Origin: Merluccius polli
Lineage: Eukaryota > Chordata > Actinopteri > Gadiformes > Merlucciidae
NCBI GenBank assembly: GCA_030340625.1
Contig: JAOPHQ010005495.1
Location: 1 to 64,000 of the forward strand
Length of the DNA: 64,000 bases
Reading direction: 5' to 3'
Shown here: piece by piece, positions 1 to 13,680 of the stretch
Position numbering within the stretch: position 1 is the first letter of the stretch
How the letters are laid out: each line of letters opens with the position of its first letter
Translations under genes and position numbers: made by a program
The notes under the pieces: generated by a model
What the model saw: the letters and a program-made list of their open reading frames with translations, nothing else
Told to the model about the DNA's origin: nothing
The model's database searches: none

Positions 1-638
1 TAATTAGCATTATATAAACATTATATATCATTTTCTATTGTGTCTATAAAGCATAGTTTCTGTACGGAGTTAGGACATTAATAGCAATTAAACCCCTTAA
101 TGGCGCTAATTAACTGCGCTATGACGCTGACCTCTCCAGCTTGCATGCCTGGGTGTGACCCGTTATAAAGCGGTTTATCTAAAATGTCACGTTTCCAATA
201 ACAGTAACGGCGCAATTAACGGGCTCGTCCTAAACTCCTATAAACTCATTGTTGTTTATGGAACTATTGTTTGGAAATAATAACCGTCCAAAATACAGCA
301 TTAAAGAAAATAGCCTGCCGGGGGAACTGTGCCTACACGCAACCATAAAAATATATATATAATGGGAAAATATATGCTGTCGTTAAAATCTCCCAAATCC
401 CAGACATAGTTTAGTTTATTGTGGTGACTAAAGTGATCAGACTTACTTGATTACAAGCCAGTAAATCAGCAGGGTCCCACTAGGATGTTTACTGGGGAAT
501 CCAGTAAACGGTATTCATAGGCCCATGAAACCTTTTAGGGTTGCGCAACAAGGCCGGCGTTTTCACATTGAGACTTCATCACATCAGAGGCCATGGCTGT
601 AGATCACAGGCTTTTATAACAGTGGGGAGACTGGATCT

Positions 639-714
639 GTGTGTGTGTGTGTGTGCGTGTGTGTGTGCGTGTGCGTGTGTGTGTGTGTGCGTATGTTCAT
701 GTGTGTGTGTGTGA
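639..714. repeat. (GT)n microsatellite, imperfect
   Basis: Alternating GT interrupted by single C or A substitutions. The peptides it encodes (Cys/Val runs) are artefacts. Alternating purine-pyrimidine runs of this kind can adopt Z-DNA. Confidence 0.9.
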
Positions 715-3640
715 GTATAGCGAGCGAGAGAGTGTGTGCTGTACCGTGATCACACCAACCGAAGTCGTATATCATTTTTTATTTCATCGCATGCATGCTT
801 TTACCTTACTGTGTGTGTGTGTGTGTGTGTGTTTTTGGGGTATGTATGTGTGGTTATGTCCACATGCGGTAACACGCCCGGGTGCCCAGGTAATCCAATC
901 TGTGTTTTAGAGTCCACACAGTGTAGTATGGGGAATACAGAGGCTCAACCATGTATGACCTATCCAGTCGGCTACACTTTATTACCGCCCCTCTCACCCG
1001 GCCCTCGTTTAACCCGATGGTGAATGTAGCCGCGGAAAAAAGAAAACATTTGTTATGGCTTGTTATGGCTTATTGAGGGAAGGATCTAGCGAGCGCTTTA
1101 AAGTGCGAGTCGACGCCGTTTCGTCCTGTCCCTAGTGTAGACGATTAAAAAAAAAAAAAAAAAAAAGTCGGATGAGCCAAAATCGTCGAAACCGCAGTTC
1201 ACTCGACGAGGAAGTTCAGCGAATAGGAGTGTGTGAAATCTATAACGCACGCGCCGATTTACATTAATATTATACCTCCGAACCGGTGTGTATGCTGATG
1301 TCATGAAAAATAGGTGGTGCCAGGGCCTGAGTGTGAGTTCATTTTCATTCTTGCTCTCGGTCCAAAACTGAATAGAAGCAAGAGAGGTAGTAGTCTGAAG
1401 AAAGTAGTGTGTCCATTTTGTTTGTTTACCGTTTTTATTTTTAACACTGAAGATTCATGAAGCCAAACAACAGCGGGTCAGCAACGGGGCTGACAGCAGA
1501 GACGGAGGTGGATGGTGGATAGCCATCCGTCTCCACTCTGGCGTGACATGAAAAGGACCAGCGGGAGACGGAGGTTCAATGACAAAGCGTCAGCGGCCTT
1601 CCCCTTCTGGTCTCCTAATAGACTTAGTGTACATCTCTTTGAGTCTCCCCTCTTCTTATGCGGGCAGCCAAGGACAACAGTCAATGAGCAACGTCTAATG
1701 ACTTAGTGCACTATTAAACAATGCGCTCAGCATTTTGAAACACTGCGCTCGTCTCGCCCCTACCGTCTCCGAACCGTGAATACAATGTTTTTACGGCTAC
1801 AAAAAAATAGTAGTAGTAGTAATAATAATAATAATAATAATTGCTGGCTCATTCCCACAGCTGATTTCCATACCGTTCGCTTGGACACTTCCGGGAGTTC
1901 ATTTACGTTTGACATTTTTTCATTAAATAATAATAATTATTCTGTCTCCGATGGTTCACAGTGCACTGGGAGGCTCAGAGCAGAGTGTGTGTTTAGCCAC
2001 ATGTCACACACACACCCCCCCCCCCACCCGGTAGAAAACACCTTTTAGCCCGTATGCTAACAGTAACTGTAACGGATGGGCCCTTCCACGCCGCTCCTCT
2101 TTTTAGACATTAGCATGTGAATCGGAAAAAGAAACTGCAATACAAAATATCTCCGTTTTTTTTCTCCAACGCCCTCTTAATCAGTGTGAATTACAACACA
2201 GAAAGGAGCCAGTAATTGTGAATTAAATCAACCGCTTTAATATTTGTAATGCAATTGATTAAGCCGGCAATCCAATTCCACAGTTCTTTCGGGGAATAAT
2301 CTCATGCGCTCGCTCGATGGATATCAAATGCCGTCGTACGTCCATAGTTCATTTTCCTGCAGAAATATCCAGTAGGTGGTGAATAACTTTGACCGGCGTA
2401 AACAGACATATTGACACTTTCAGCACCTCCGTCTCCCTCGCCTGCACTTGATCCTGTGAGTATTTGCAACTTGACCTGATTCAGACATACAATATGCTAA
2501 CTCTATAGCTCGCGTTTGTGCACAATGGAGGCATTCAGCGCGGCGGCTACCGGCCAATATTTAGCATATCACTGAGCGGTTTTTAATTTCACACAGAATA
2601 AAGAGTCCTTCATAGGCGAGAGCGAGCGAGCGAGAGAGAGAGAGAGAGAAAGCGAAAACAATCGAATGAATTACGAGCTCCGTAACTGTCAAACTAAATT
2701 AATTTGCGCTGCTCTCGCGCACATCTGTGATTCAGGCTCCGCTGCATATTAATTGTTGTCTCAGAGTTTTGTTTGTTTGTTTGTCTGTTGTTGTGTTGGG
2801 TGTATTCTGGTGGACTTCCACTTTTACTAACCTGTGTATGAGGGGCGGGGGGGGGGGGATGAATAAGTAGGGAAATTGGGGAGCCTGTGCCATGGATGTT
2901 ATATAAGACCCATAGCTGCCATGCATACAGTGGAATAGCTTTTACACAAACATATAAACTCCATTTCCCTGCTGGCTTAGCATAATGAGGTGTTAGAACC
3001 TCCTGGCAGAGTTCGCCTGTATGGCTTCCCACTGGCAAAATTATTAATGGTCCACACACACATACACACAGACACACAGACACACAGACACACACACACA
3101 CGCACATGCACACACACACGCACACATCAACATGTGGACGCGAGCCCGAGGGATTGTCACATAAAGCTCAGCCAGCCGCCAGCAGGCAACGCCGTCCGCC
3201 AGCCCGCACCGCGGGCATCGATAGGACAATCATTTCACTGTAGACTCGCGGCGGCCAATCATCAAACAGTTTGTTGGCGGTCTAGCACCCAATCTTCTGA
3301 AGGCTGCCAGATACTTTATCCTCAGTGAGCTGTTCCTGGCCCGGCGCTAGCCAAGCATAAAGAAAGCCGATGCCTGCTCCCGACCAATGAGGGGAGTTTT
3401 GGCCGGAGCCAGGCCTATCAACAGAGAACTGCTGCTTGGAAACAGCCAATCTGGGCTTTATCCATCCCCACAGATGCCTGATTAGTGTTGTTTAGGGAAA
3501 TCAAAGTGCCACAACAGGCCCGCTATGCCAATGGAGGGCTATAAATGGAAAGAATGGGGAGAGGAAAACTCTGCGAGGCTTACTCAACTGTGACACTGTG
3601 ATGAACTGGCACTTATTCTCACATATTCAGTGAGCGCGGT

Positions 3641-3668
3641 GGGGGGGGGGGGGGGGGGGTGTAGGGGT

Positions 3669-3719
<51 letters not shown>
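3641..3719. repeat. Poly-G tract followed by (GT)25
   Basis: About 19 consecutive G, a 10-bp spacer, then a long pure GT run. This G-tract next to a GT array recurs elsewhere in the window (for example 28933-28993), which suggests a shared way of forming. Confidence 0.9.
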
Positions 3720-3720
<1 letters not shown>

Positions 3721-5527
3721 TTTCCTGATTAACCCTATAACCTTTAGCCTATAGTAGAACCAATATGGGCTCGTAAATACTGCATATGTTGTGCAAGGCC
3801 AAACGTTAGCACACACACACACACAGTATAGCAGTAGCTTTTTAGCTCCTTTTAGGCCTTCTTCAACACAACACAACACTCATCACTCATTTCACCATGA
3901 TAATATGTTGTTATTTAATCAATTCTGTGATGTTTTGCATGTCTCTCATAATGACAAGGGGGCACAATGCAAAATACATGGCAGGCCCAACACAAAGCGA
4001 ACACATTCACATGTAACCTCTGCGACACAATGGAACAACAATGGCTGTTTGTTTGTTCAGACACATTCATCCAAACGCTATAATTTTGAACTTCATACAA
4101 AACTAAATAATGACCATAAATAATAAAGCCAAATTGCAAATGCGCTGCCTTTTTATTTACTGTAGCATGCTGGAGCTTGTGGGATATTACACAAACCGCT
4201 ACAATTGAGACAAATGCTATTCTGCGAATAATTGAAATGTGAAAAAGAAGTTGATGATTTCGACGCACAAATTGCTTTTATCATATCTTTAAGCAGGCAG
4301 GAATGTCATTTCCACACAAGAGTGTAATGTTCACTTATTTCCTCTGGCAATCCCATTACGTCGTGTTATTTACCACTGTTTACAGACAGCAGAGCTTTAT
4401 TACATTTTCTCACTGCAGGCTGGATTGCTCAGATTGAAGCTGTTGTTCGACGTTTGCTTTGTGTTTTCTTGTGCACTTTTAATTTTCCTACCCGCATGTG
4501 ATCTCATAAAAAGCGAAGCGTTTGTGGCTTTTTTTTCCTGCTGATCGAAGAGACAGTGTGCCGGTTTCAGCGGCTCCGTCGCTCTTTCCCTGGGCAGCAT
4601 GCGGCTGTCTGCTGCGTTTAAACACACCGGCTTGAACCCCGTGTGCAGTTTAAAGAACCTGTTTTTCAACCGGGGGTGATGCTGATGAGCCTATCTGAAG
4701 CCGTTTCAAGTGCGTCCTCCCCTGTAGTGACATCACAAGTGGGCGTGTCCACCCAGGTGTATGTATTTTTCCATCCTTGTTGAAACTAATTGGTACAGTC
4801 CAGCGGGTCGGCCGGTGGGCGGATCACTCCCACGTGCGATAGAGTTACTAGAGTGTCGATATTGAAACGTTACACTTTGTTCAAAGTTTTCCTAGTTTTC
4901 TTCAGTCTGCGTCTGTACTTAATATTCTGTTAAGGATTCATTCAAGTTCGAGTGAGACGGAAGATATTACTGAAGCAAAGCAAGCAGTGATGATGAAAGT
5001 AACGTTTCAATTCGGCTGTGACACACATATGCGCTTTTCTTCATAAAGAAATGTGACTTAGTAAACCGCCATCAATTAGCACCCAGCATAGCATAGGACG
5101 GCGCACGAGAGGAGACGCGATAGACATCATTCAAGCGAGAGAGACTGAATAATAACGAGCGGAGGATCAACGGAAACAACGGGAAAAAGCAGAGAAGAAG
5201 AAGAAGAAGAAGAAAAAAAGAGGAAGAGATAAATGATATAGAATCAGCGGCGCTTCATTACGAACAGAGACACTCGTCCCGTCAGCCGAGCAGCTCTGTG
5301 AGATCTGTCTGACTGCGGCCCCTACTGTGCAGACAGAGGGACAGACTGTGAAGAAGAAGAAGAATGAGGAGGAGGAGAAATAATAAAATAAATACACGCA
5401 TGTATAAAATATGCTCATTCTTTAAAGTAATTCCTCATTCCCCTTTCTGCCAGTTCAGCAAAGCGCTGTCAGTTTCACACTGACCTCATTTCCGGGGGAC
5501 GAGAGTGGGTTTGTGTTTGTATGTCAA

Positions 5528-5577
<50 letters not shown>
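5528..5577. repeat. (GT)n microsatellite
   Basis: Long uninterrupted GT run in intronic DNA. No coding meaning. Confidence 0.9.
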
Positions 5578-6159
5578 TGTGCATGTATGTGCATGCCTGC
5601 ATCACTATCTATTAATAGCTCCTCCTCTGAATGTCACAACGGCGCACCGTCATTTCATGATCCCTTCAACTACGACGGTGGACCTGAGCTATAGTGCTGC
5701 TCAATTAATACAAATCACACCCTGGCTAGCGGCCGCGTGCTGCGAACCCATCGACCGAAACGCCCCTTTTTAATTCCAGCTATAACGGGTACATCCCAAT
5801 GCATCGTGGGATTTTGTTTGTCGGCGATACTCCGCCATATTGTGAGGTTGCAGTACTGTAAAATCCTCTGCCAGTGTAAATACACCGTAACCAACCGACC
5901 GCCGGCTAATGGAAACTTTGTTTGGCCTCGTCTCGTGTGAGAAGTGTTTGAGGGCGGTTTCAAACACACGCAAATGTCTCTCTATGATGACAGCTCACTT
6001 CGCGATTAATTACTAAACAATGACCCCTAAAAAAAACCCACGACTGACTACCAACATAATAACTAACATTCCCACACTCCTATGCTTCCAAAATGGAGGC
6101 GGTCATCGCAATGTTACGTTGTGATGTACAAGCCCTAGAGAAACCTCTGTTTCGGCAGG

Positions 6160-6380
6160 CTTTGTGTGTGTGTGTGTTTATCAATGTGCGTGTATGGGTG
6201 TGTGTGTGTGTGTGTGTTTGTGTATGAGCATGTGTATTTGTGTGTGCATCAGCATGTGTTTGTGTGTGTGTGTGTGTGTGCACCTCAGCATGTGTTTGTC
6301 TGAGTGTGTGTGTGTGTGCGTGCGCGTGTGCGTGCGCGTGGCCAGTACGTGCGTGCGTGTGCGCGTGTGTGCCGGTAGTC
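6160..6380. repeat. Imperfect GT-rich compound repeat
   Basis: About 220 bp of GT with periodic CATGTG, CAGCATGTGTTTG and GTGCGTGCGC variants. The motif CAGCATGTGTTTG occurs twice (about 6248 and 6287), so part of the tract has expanded as a longer unit. Confidence 0.8.
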
Positions 6381-6754
6381 TTTGCCCACTGGATTAATGT
6401 GTGTGTTTTTTCGGCCGGCATTACACACCGTGTGATAGATGATGTCTGCTGATAGTGTGGAGCCGGGATCCATACCGGCCCTCATTTACCATCACAGCAG
6501 AGGAGTGCATGCAAGTGCATTACTGCCTGATCGATACGCTCTGACAAGCCGTGATGTAATAATATGCATGTTCTGCTGAACCCGCAAAGCCGCTCCACCT
6601 ACACACACATGGGTGGAGGAGCCGGCCCACCGTCCCATGTGCCGAAATGTGAGCATAGGCTCACATTTCAAGTGGAGGAGGTGTAGGATACAAAACAATT
6701 TGAATAAAGGACAAGCACATGGAAAATGCTATAGCTGTAATAATAACTATTAAC

Positions 6755-6760
<6 letters not shown>

Positions 6761-6794
<34 letters not shown>

Positions 6795-6845
6795 TTACTA
6801 TTACTGCTACTACTACTACTACTACTACTACTGCTACTATTACTG

Positions 6846-6884
<39 letters not shown>

Positions 6885-6947
6885 TTACTATTACTATTAC
6901 TGCTACTACTACTACTACTACTACTATTACTACTATTACTATTACTG

Positions 6948-6986
<39 letters not shown>

Positions 6987-7098
6987 TTATTACTATTACT
7001 GCTACTACTACTACTACTATTACTATTACTACTATTACTATTACTACTATTACTACTACTATTACTATTACTATTACTACTACTACTACTATTACTAT

Positions 7099-7138
<40 letters not shown>

Positions 7139-7139
7139 G

Positions 7140-7180
<41 letters not shown>

Positions 7181-7240
7181 TACTACCACTACTACTACTA
7201 CTATACTACTACTACTATACTACTACTAGTACCTACTACC
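6761..7240. repeat. (ACT)n trinucleotide array, about 480 bp
   Basis: A nearly continuous ACT/TAC array with interspersed ATT and GCT triplets in the same three-base register. The interruptions (ATTACTATT, ACTGCTACT) recur, giving a secondary higher-order pattern. The Thr/Ile-rich open frame through it (6719-7267) is a by-product of a stop-free frame, not a gene. It is the longest trinucleotide array in the window. Confidence 0.97.
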
Positions 7241-7697
7241 AATAATAATAAATTAACTGATGTTTAGACAGGTACAATTCCTGAAATGACACACTGGATT
7301 ACAAATGACATACAGTATACTTTGGTTTAAAAAAAGAAGAAGCATCTTCTAAAAAAAATTCATGTGAATGTGAATATTAGGTCCACTGGCATGGTAGGTT
7401 ACACATGCGTAAGGCATGCCATCGTTTCACCCTTTACTAGTACATCATAAATATTTATTACCGTTTTTGAATGTGGGTCACCCTTCTCGTTCCTTGATGG
7501 CCCTTTTAGGCCGCAACCCATTGACACATTATCGATACTATGCGGTGTTATTGTCGCGGCCCGCGGTCCGTAGCCTCTGTACGCGACCAGATACTTAGGA
7601 TAATACGTTCGCATATTACTGTGGTGGTCCTCCTCGCCTCTAAATGATAATGGCTTTGGTTGGAGAGTAATTGTTTTTTTATAGTATTGTAGGAATA

Positions 7698-7739
<42 letters not shown>

Positions 7740-8331
7740 CTCTCTCTCTCAGTAAATCATCCGCTTACTTAGTCCCCCCCCCCCCCATATTTCCCATCGC
7801 CTCCCTATCAGCTTCCTCTTGAAGAAGAGGCGGTGGTGATGAAGAGGGCCGGGAGCGGAGGAGGGGCCGGTGTGAGCGGGACGTTTAATCCTGCGGCGTC
7901 AATGAGAGCCCCAGCTGTTTTTTTTTTCTTTCTTTCTCTTTATACCCTTTTTTCCGTCCACATCCACATTCATCCGTTTTGTCAAATGCGAAAGTCGTTC
8001 CCTCCGCCGGCGCCAAGAGAGGAAACACTCTGCCACGCGACTCTGCCTCACCGACCCCGGTGACACGGCCGCTTTTAGCCAAATCCAATTTAATCCCCAT
8101 TGGCAGCAGTGGATGAACCTGTCTCCCATCACCCCCGTCTCACCCATGCTCCACCTCCGCCGCCCCACGCCCCCCCCCCCCCCCCCCCTCCCCTCCGCCG
8201 CCACCCGCTCCTGCAGCCCCCGCCGAGACGCAGCCTTGTAGCGCTTGGCACCGGGGGTTCAGCGGCGGCTTGTTCTGTACACGGAAAGTGCAACAAGGAA
8301 AAAAGCGAAAAAGTCCCCAAAGGTCAACAAA

Positions 8332-8376
<45 letters not shown>

Positions 8377-8642
8377 GGATGCGTGTGTGTGTGTATGTAC
8401 AGAAATTGCGCACAGAAACTTAGTATGTTGTTTTCAGGGGTTTTTTGAATCCCTCTTCTGTCTCATTAGCATACCCCCCCCCCCCCCCCCCCCTACTCTA
8501 TGTTTCTGCCTCGCGTTGGTGTTGGAGGGGAAATTATGTCACAGTGATGAAGGAAGTTGAAGAGTCACATCTGGGACTCCTGCTCCCTCGCCCTCTAGCC
8601 CATCCATTTCTCCTCATTTCCTGTTTCCCCTCCTATTATTGG

Positions 8643-8860
8643 CTGTGTGTGTGTGTGTGTCTGCATGTGTGTATGTGTGTGTTAAGTAAGTGTCTGTGTG
8701 TGTGTTTTGTAAGTGTCTGTGCGTGGATGTGTGTGTGTGTGTGTGTGTGTGGATGTGTGTGTGTGTGTGTTAAGTAAGTGTCTGTGTGTGTGTGTTTAGT
8801 AAGTGTCTGTGCATGTGTGTGGGTGTGTGTGTGTGTGTGTGCACGTGTGTGTGTGTGTGC
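8643..8860. repeat. GT repeat with duplicated AAGTAAGTGTCTGTG block
   Basis: GT runs are separated by a non-GT unit, AAGTAAGTGTCTG, which occurs with small variants near 8683, 8708, 8772 and 8798. The paired spacing shows one block of roughly 90 bp was duplicated. AAGTAAGT also looks like a 5' splice-site core, but nothing coding precedes it. Confidence 0.75.
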
Positions 8861-11561
8861 ACTTGTGCTTGAGTGCCTTCCTGCAGATGTGCATTATGGA
8901 GTGTGTTTTCCTGAGTGTGGCGGTCGGGAAGGGATCTCTGTGGACAGACACACACATCTATGTTGTTTCACCGTCTCAGAGCCTATACACTCTTAATGGG
9001 GTCACACCGTGCTGCAGCACAGAAGATGTATGCGTGGATGATCAAGATTTTCCGCATGAGGACTTCACTGTGATTTGAAAACAATGACGGACTAAACAAT
9101 GAGGCCGATGCTTACCAGTCAAATAAATGTGTTTTACTATGTGGGAACATTGTAGAAATGGACTGCTATGTCAATTTGGGAAGTGGGAAGGTTGTTCATG
9201 CCTATGGGTACTGCGGACATTAGGGGTTCGAACCCGGGATATTTTTTTTCTCCAAAAAGAAAAACAGACAACGTATTCAAACAAAATGTAGCTTGTGTTT
9301 TTTTTGCCCATTGTTCCCATGGAAACGGATTCTCCTCCAAACAACAGCATATCATCGTATTGATTTGCAACGAGCAACGTTACACAAACAAAGAAATTAG
9401 GCGCTTTGGAGTAAAATAATTTTCTCTTCCTCCTCTCAAGACGTATCCTGAAATCCAATCTAAAGCGAGCCTGACCGGCTCACCCTGTTGCCTCTGTAAT
9501 TCAAAATGTCACATTTTGACTTCAGCCCTGCAGCCTTATTCACTCTGGCCGGTAATCACCAGCCCATGAATGGCTCTGTTTTTTATCGTTCCAGACAACC
9601 ATCTTTCTTTCGCGTTCATATTCAAAGCAATGTGTATTCAAAATGGCCTTTCTTTCCCTCGTCATAAATATTCCAGTTACTGCAGACATATTTCATCTGA
9701 CCTTTTTGCTAATGCGCTTTTCCTGCGATTCTTCTTCACAGTTGGCGCCGGGGTAATGTTGAATTTGTAAGCGCCCCCTCCCGGTGTAAATTGTCACTGA
9801 GTGATGAGACGCCGTCGCAGATGAGTACATATATATATACGACGCTGCTGTGTGCTAGTATTTACAGCGGTTGGTTTTCAGTTCAGTGTAGCGTCAGATT
9901 CGAGTGCAGCCGACCGAGAATGCAAATATTGTTAATTAAAAAAGAAAAACGAATAATGAATGCAATTCTATGTATCTATGTATCGACATTCAGATACATG
10001 TGTGCTCTTGCACTGTACCATGCTTTAGAGTATCTTATTAAATCAGGTACACCATTAGGTCAACCAAAATATGACAATTAATTCAACGTACTGTTCTCAA
10101 CCTCGAAGATTTACATTTAGTTATCTTTGATGACACCTTTGGCGATCAGCGGTAATTGCAGGTGTGTCACCACCGACACCCAGTTCCTAACATTCATAAT
10201 ACTGCAAATGCAAGGGCTTTTATCGGTGGGCCATAGGCTCCATCACCATTGTGTTACCTCATTCGGCAATAGATAGTGACTGAAGACATTTATTTACATG
10301 AAAATCTGTAATGAGACACATTGTACGTTGTAAGAATTTTGGCTCTACGGATACGAGTACTGTTCCTACCATCGCCGGCACATATAACACCTAAAGAGAA
10401 GCCTAAAGTTATGTATAGACCATATAACCATACACTCATGTCATTGAGGTCTGTTACACTCTTATTTGAGAGCACACGATTTCAGCTCTCCAACAGACCA
10501 ACTGACCCAAGAGTAAAGCGGTGGGTCATAGACCGCAATTACCTCCGCCTGCCTGCTTCCCATGCTTCTCCTGGTAAAGACAGCCCCTGCCAACATCTGC
10601 TCTCTCTTTAAATGGGTTACTTTTTTCAAATGGAAAAGGACACAAAACAAAACAACAACTTAAAATGCAGCATCAGATGTCTAGGGGTTGGGTACGCGAA
10701 CCCCCTGTTGTAGCTCGAATTCGAACCCCACGGTAACAAAAGCTAGTAGTCGTTGCGTCTGAGCGTTATATTGAGCGATAGGCCCATGTGAAATACCCCG
10801 AAGCTTAACCCTCTCTCGGATCGGGAGGTCAATATTAACCGCTGCCCATGCGGACCTCCACACATCCGCACACACACCTTGCCACCGGCGTCCCTTCGTC
10901 GCGACCTTCGATGAGTAAAACATCCACAAACTGGTTGGCGGAGACTGGCAAAAACAAAAAAATAGGATTTTACATCTGTTTCCTCTAAATGACGGCCTTA
11001 TTTTAGTCACCCTGACAAAATTGCATGATTACTTTGTTGTAGATCAAATAAGACCAAAAAAACAAAAAAAAACCAGAAAATATAAAGGAAAACCAATCCC
11101 TTGTTGGCTAGTGATGTAACGGCGCCTTAACGTACGGCGCTCTCGATATTGAACTCAAAGCCTTATGTTCGACAACCATCTCCTAAGTCTTTAAAGATGA
11201 TTGAAAGGTGATGTGTGCCATTTCAACCATCATACGCGTTATTAAATCCCACTTGTTGCAAACCTGCTGTTGCCATGACAACACACTTCACACAACCCCC
11301 CCACCAGTCCCTGACCTAATAAGTTGGGTATTACCTCTGAATACATACATAGTAGTATGAGGGGAAGGACAGCGCAGAGGAGCGGCGAGGCTTTTCCTCT
11401 GGACGACAGAGAGGATATTGTAGTCATGAGTAAAGATTGTGATTTCAATTTGTATCGAGGCCGAGCCGAGCGGGAGCGCATGCTTTATGCGGTCGGGAGA
11501 CGGAAAAAACAAAATGTTCGCTTCGCCGAATGGGAGGATATTAGTCCTCTGTGGACATTAG

Positions 11562-11840
11562 TGTGTATGTGTGTGTGTGTGTGGGGGGGGGTCTGTGCAT
11601 GTGCATATACATGCATATATGTGTGTCTATGCATGCATGTGTGTGGGACGTTGATTGATGGCGTGTGTATTTGAGTGCAAGGACACAATGTGTGTGTTTG
11701 TGTGTGTATGTGTACATATGTCTTTGTTTGTGTGTGTGTGTGCATGTTTGTGTGCATAATATACATATGTGCAATTGTGTGTGTGTGTGTGCACATGAGT
11801 ATGCCGTGTGTGTGTGTGTGCGCAGATGTGTGTGGGCATG
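11562..11840. repeat. GT-rich compound repeat
   Basis: About 280 bp of GT with CATATATG, GCATGCATG and TGCATGTTTG variants. Low complexity on both strands. The His/Thr and Cys/Val frames in it are artefacts. Confidence 0.8.
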
Positions 11841-12146
11841 CATGTCGAGTGCTCATAGTGTGACCAATATCAAGAGGAGACCATTAATTGCTGGTGTTCC
11901 CCTACATCCCTCCAGGGCCGGTGCTATGCAGCCGAGATGGGGGCTTATTGGAGTAAATGGCATTAGCACTATGCTCGCCCGGTGCCCCAGGGTCTTGTTT
12001 CTAAGCCTCCTTTGTTTTAAGTGGCAGCCTTGTGTGAAGCTGCTTCACCCAGAGCCACTCGGCGGTGGCGGGTTCCTCCCTCCCCTCTGTGGAGTTTACC
12101 ATTAGTGAATTCATCCCGTAATGGCGAGACCATGAGATATGAAAAC

Positions 12147-12150
<4 letters not shown>

Positions 12151-12205
<55 letters not shown>
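12151..12205. repeat. (GA)n microsatellite
   Basis: Pure GA run of about 55 bp. Homopurine-homopyrimidine mirror sequence. Confidence 0.9.
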
Positions 12206-12209
<4 letters not shown>

Positions 12210-12973
12210 AGTATACACCTTAGACTTCACGTGTGTTGAGAATCGAATATGTGTTCCCAATACCAATAAATTCCTTATAATTTAATTGACAGACTGGGAC
12301 AGCCAGACAGACATGAAGAATGCAAAAGGTGCTGCCTTGTTTAGAGGGCAGGGGTGTGTGTGTGTGTGGGGGGGGGGGGGGTGGATTTGGTGTACACTCA
12401 AGCCTACACGCTAGCCTAATCCTCCCAGTGTGGTGTTAGCACCGGCGCTATGCTCATTAGCCATAGCATCGGAGACCGGGGAGCGCCCGGCCCGGGTCCA
12501 TGAAACTCATCACTTCTGCTGTGGACCGGTCCACAGAGAGACACCCCCTCCAGCAGTGAATGCCACTGCTTCATTCACCCCCCGCCCCCTCCCAATTTAC
12601 TTCCCCTTCGATCATATTATATCAAGTTAACTCTCCAAAAATAAAAACAAACCACTGAAATTATTGTAAAACAATTGAACGCCCCCCTAGTTTGCTATAC
12701 ACCATTGTGTGTGCTGTGCGAAATGCCTTCCCTGGTAGCAGAACTCCAGAGCCTCTTGAAGCTCTCTATTTTGGTGGTGGTGGTGGAGGTGGGGGTGGCG
12801 GTGGTGGAGGTGGTGGAGTTTTATTGCAGAGGGGTTGACAGAGAGCCACCAGGGCACCATCCAAAAAACCCAGAGAGCCATAAGCGATTTTCACCGAACA
12901 AGAAGAGGAAAAGGTACAGATCTACCTGCCCGGCAATTAAGATGGAGTACCACTACTCGCTAGGGGCGGTTCT

Positions 12974-13013
<40 letters not shown>

Positions 13014-13469
13014 GAGATGGAGAGGGAGAGAATCAGGAGTGTATTATTTTATGGCATAGCAGCCATTGCGTACAAAGGGTCGCGTACTTGAACTGCAGTT
13101 TTATCCGTGGCTGCGCTCAAACTAAATTTAGATTCATTTTTTCTGTGTTCTTTCTGATGGGCCAGACAGACAGGAGCGACGCCGTCAACGTCTCCCACCC
13201 ATGCTATGTATTATTCTGCCAATTCAACCGCATTACCCTCAGAACCGTGGATCTCGGGATTCTCGAGTTTTAGATCACGATGTATTGAGTTTCATCGCAT
13301 AAAATATTGACACAAAATAGAAATCGAAGGGAAAAAAAACAACTCTTTGTTCAAGGGCATAAAACATTGCATTTTGCTACTGGATCATTTTGAACAAAAA
13401 CTATTCACCCATCACGTATCAGTCTTTTATTGTTCCCTATTGTTCCTGTTGTGATGATGTTAGTACAGT

Positions 13470-13680
13470 GCTATAGTCAGTTGCAGTGTTGCCTCCTAGT
13501 TATCAAGGTTGGGAATTCAAAGCCTGTCTGTGTGGAGCTTGCATGTTCTGCCTGTGCTCGAAAATGCTACCTTATTGGAAATGCTCAGCAGTACAAATGT
13601 ATGGCCGGTGACCCCTGCCACCCTGATGAGGAGAAGTGAGGAAAGAGGATAGATTTTGTCGGATTTGTTGGATGGATGGC
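13470..13680 (+). mobile_element. tRNA-like teleost repeat, internally deleted
   Basis: The order of motifs is that of a common fish repeat: CAGTGTTGCCTCCTAG, then GGGAATTCAAAGCC (eroded B box), then TGTGTGGAGCTTGCATGTTC, and at the end CCACCCTGATGAGGAGAAG running into a GGATGGATGG tail. The middle part of the usual element is missing. Assignment rests on remembered motif order, not on a search. Confidence 0.6.

Larger units (their letters stand above)
1..6080. other. mdga2 upstream intron, 5' part: unique AT-rich DNA with simple repeats
   Basis: I see no exon here. The stretch is mostly single-copy-looking AT-rich sequence with many TAAT cores, for example around 2100-2320. A block of balanced composition at about 3150-3590 has no simple repeats. 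Both could be conserved non-coding elements, but that is inference and needs cross-species alignment. Simple repeats are GT (639-714, 810-832), poly-A (1147-1166), AAT (1810-1840), GA (2632-2650), CA (3053-3126), G19 then GT (3641-3719) and GT (5528-5577). Around 5780-5835 there is a segment that resembles a dispersed teleost repeat. The signal-peptide exon of mdga2 was looked for and not found. Confidence 0.6.

Noticed and set aside
6719..7267. 182-codon Thr/Ile-rich open frame
   Set aside because: It is the translation of the ACT trinucleotide array, which lacks stops in that frame. No start context, splice site or family match.
10681..11010. 109-codon minus-strand frame
   Set aside because: Mixed composition, but no recognisable domain, no signal of splicing and no codon bias. 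Kept as unexplained and not called a gene.
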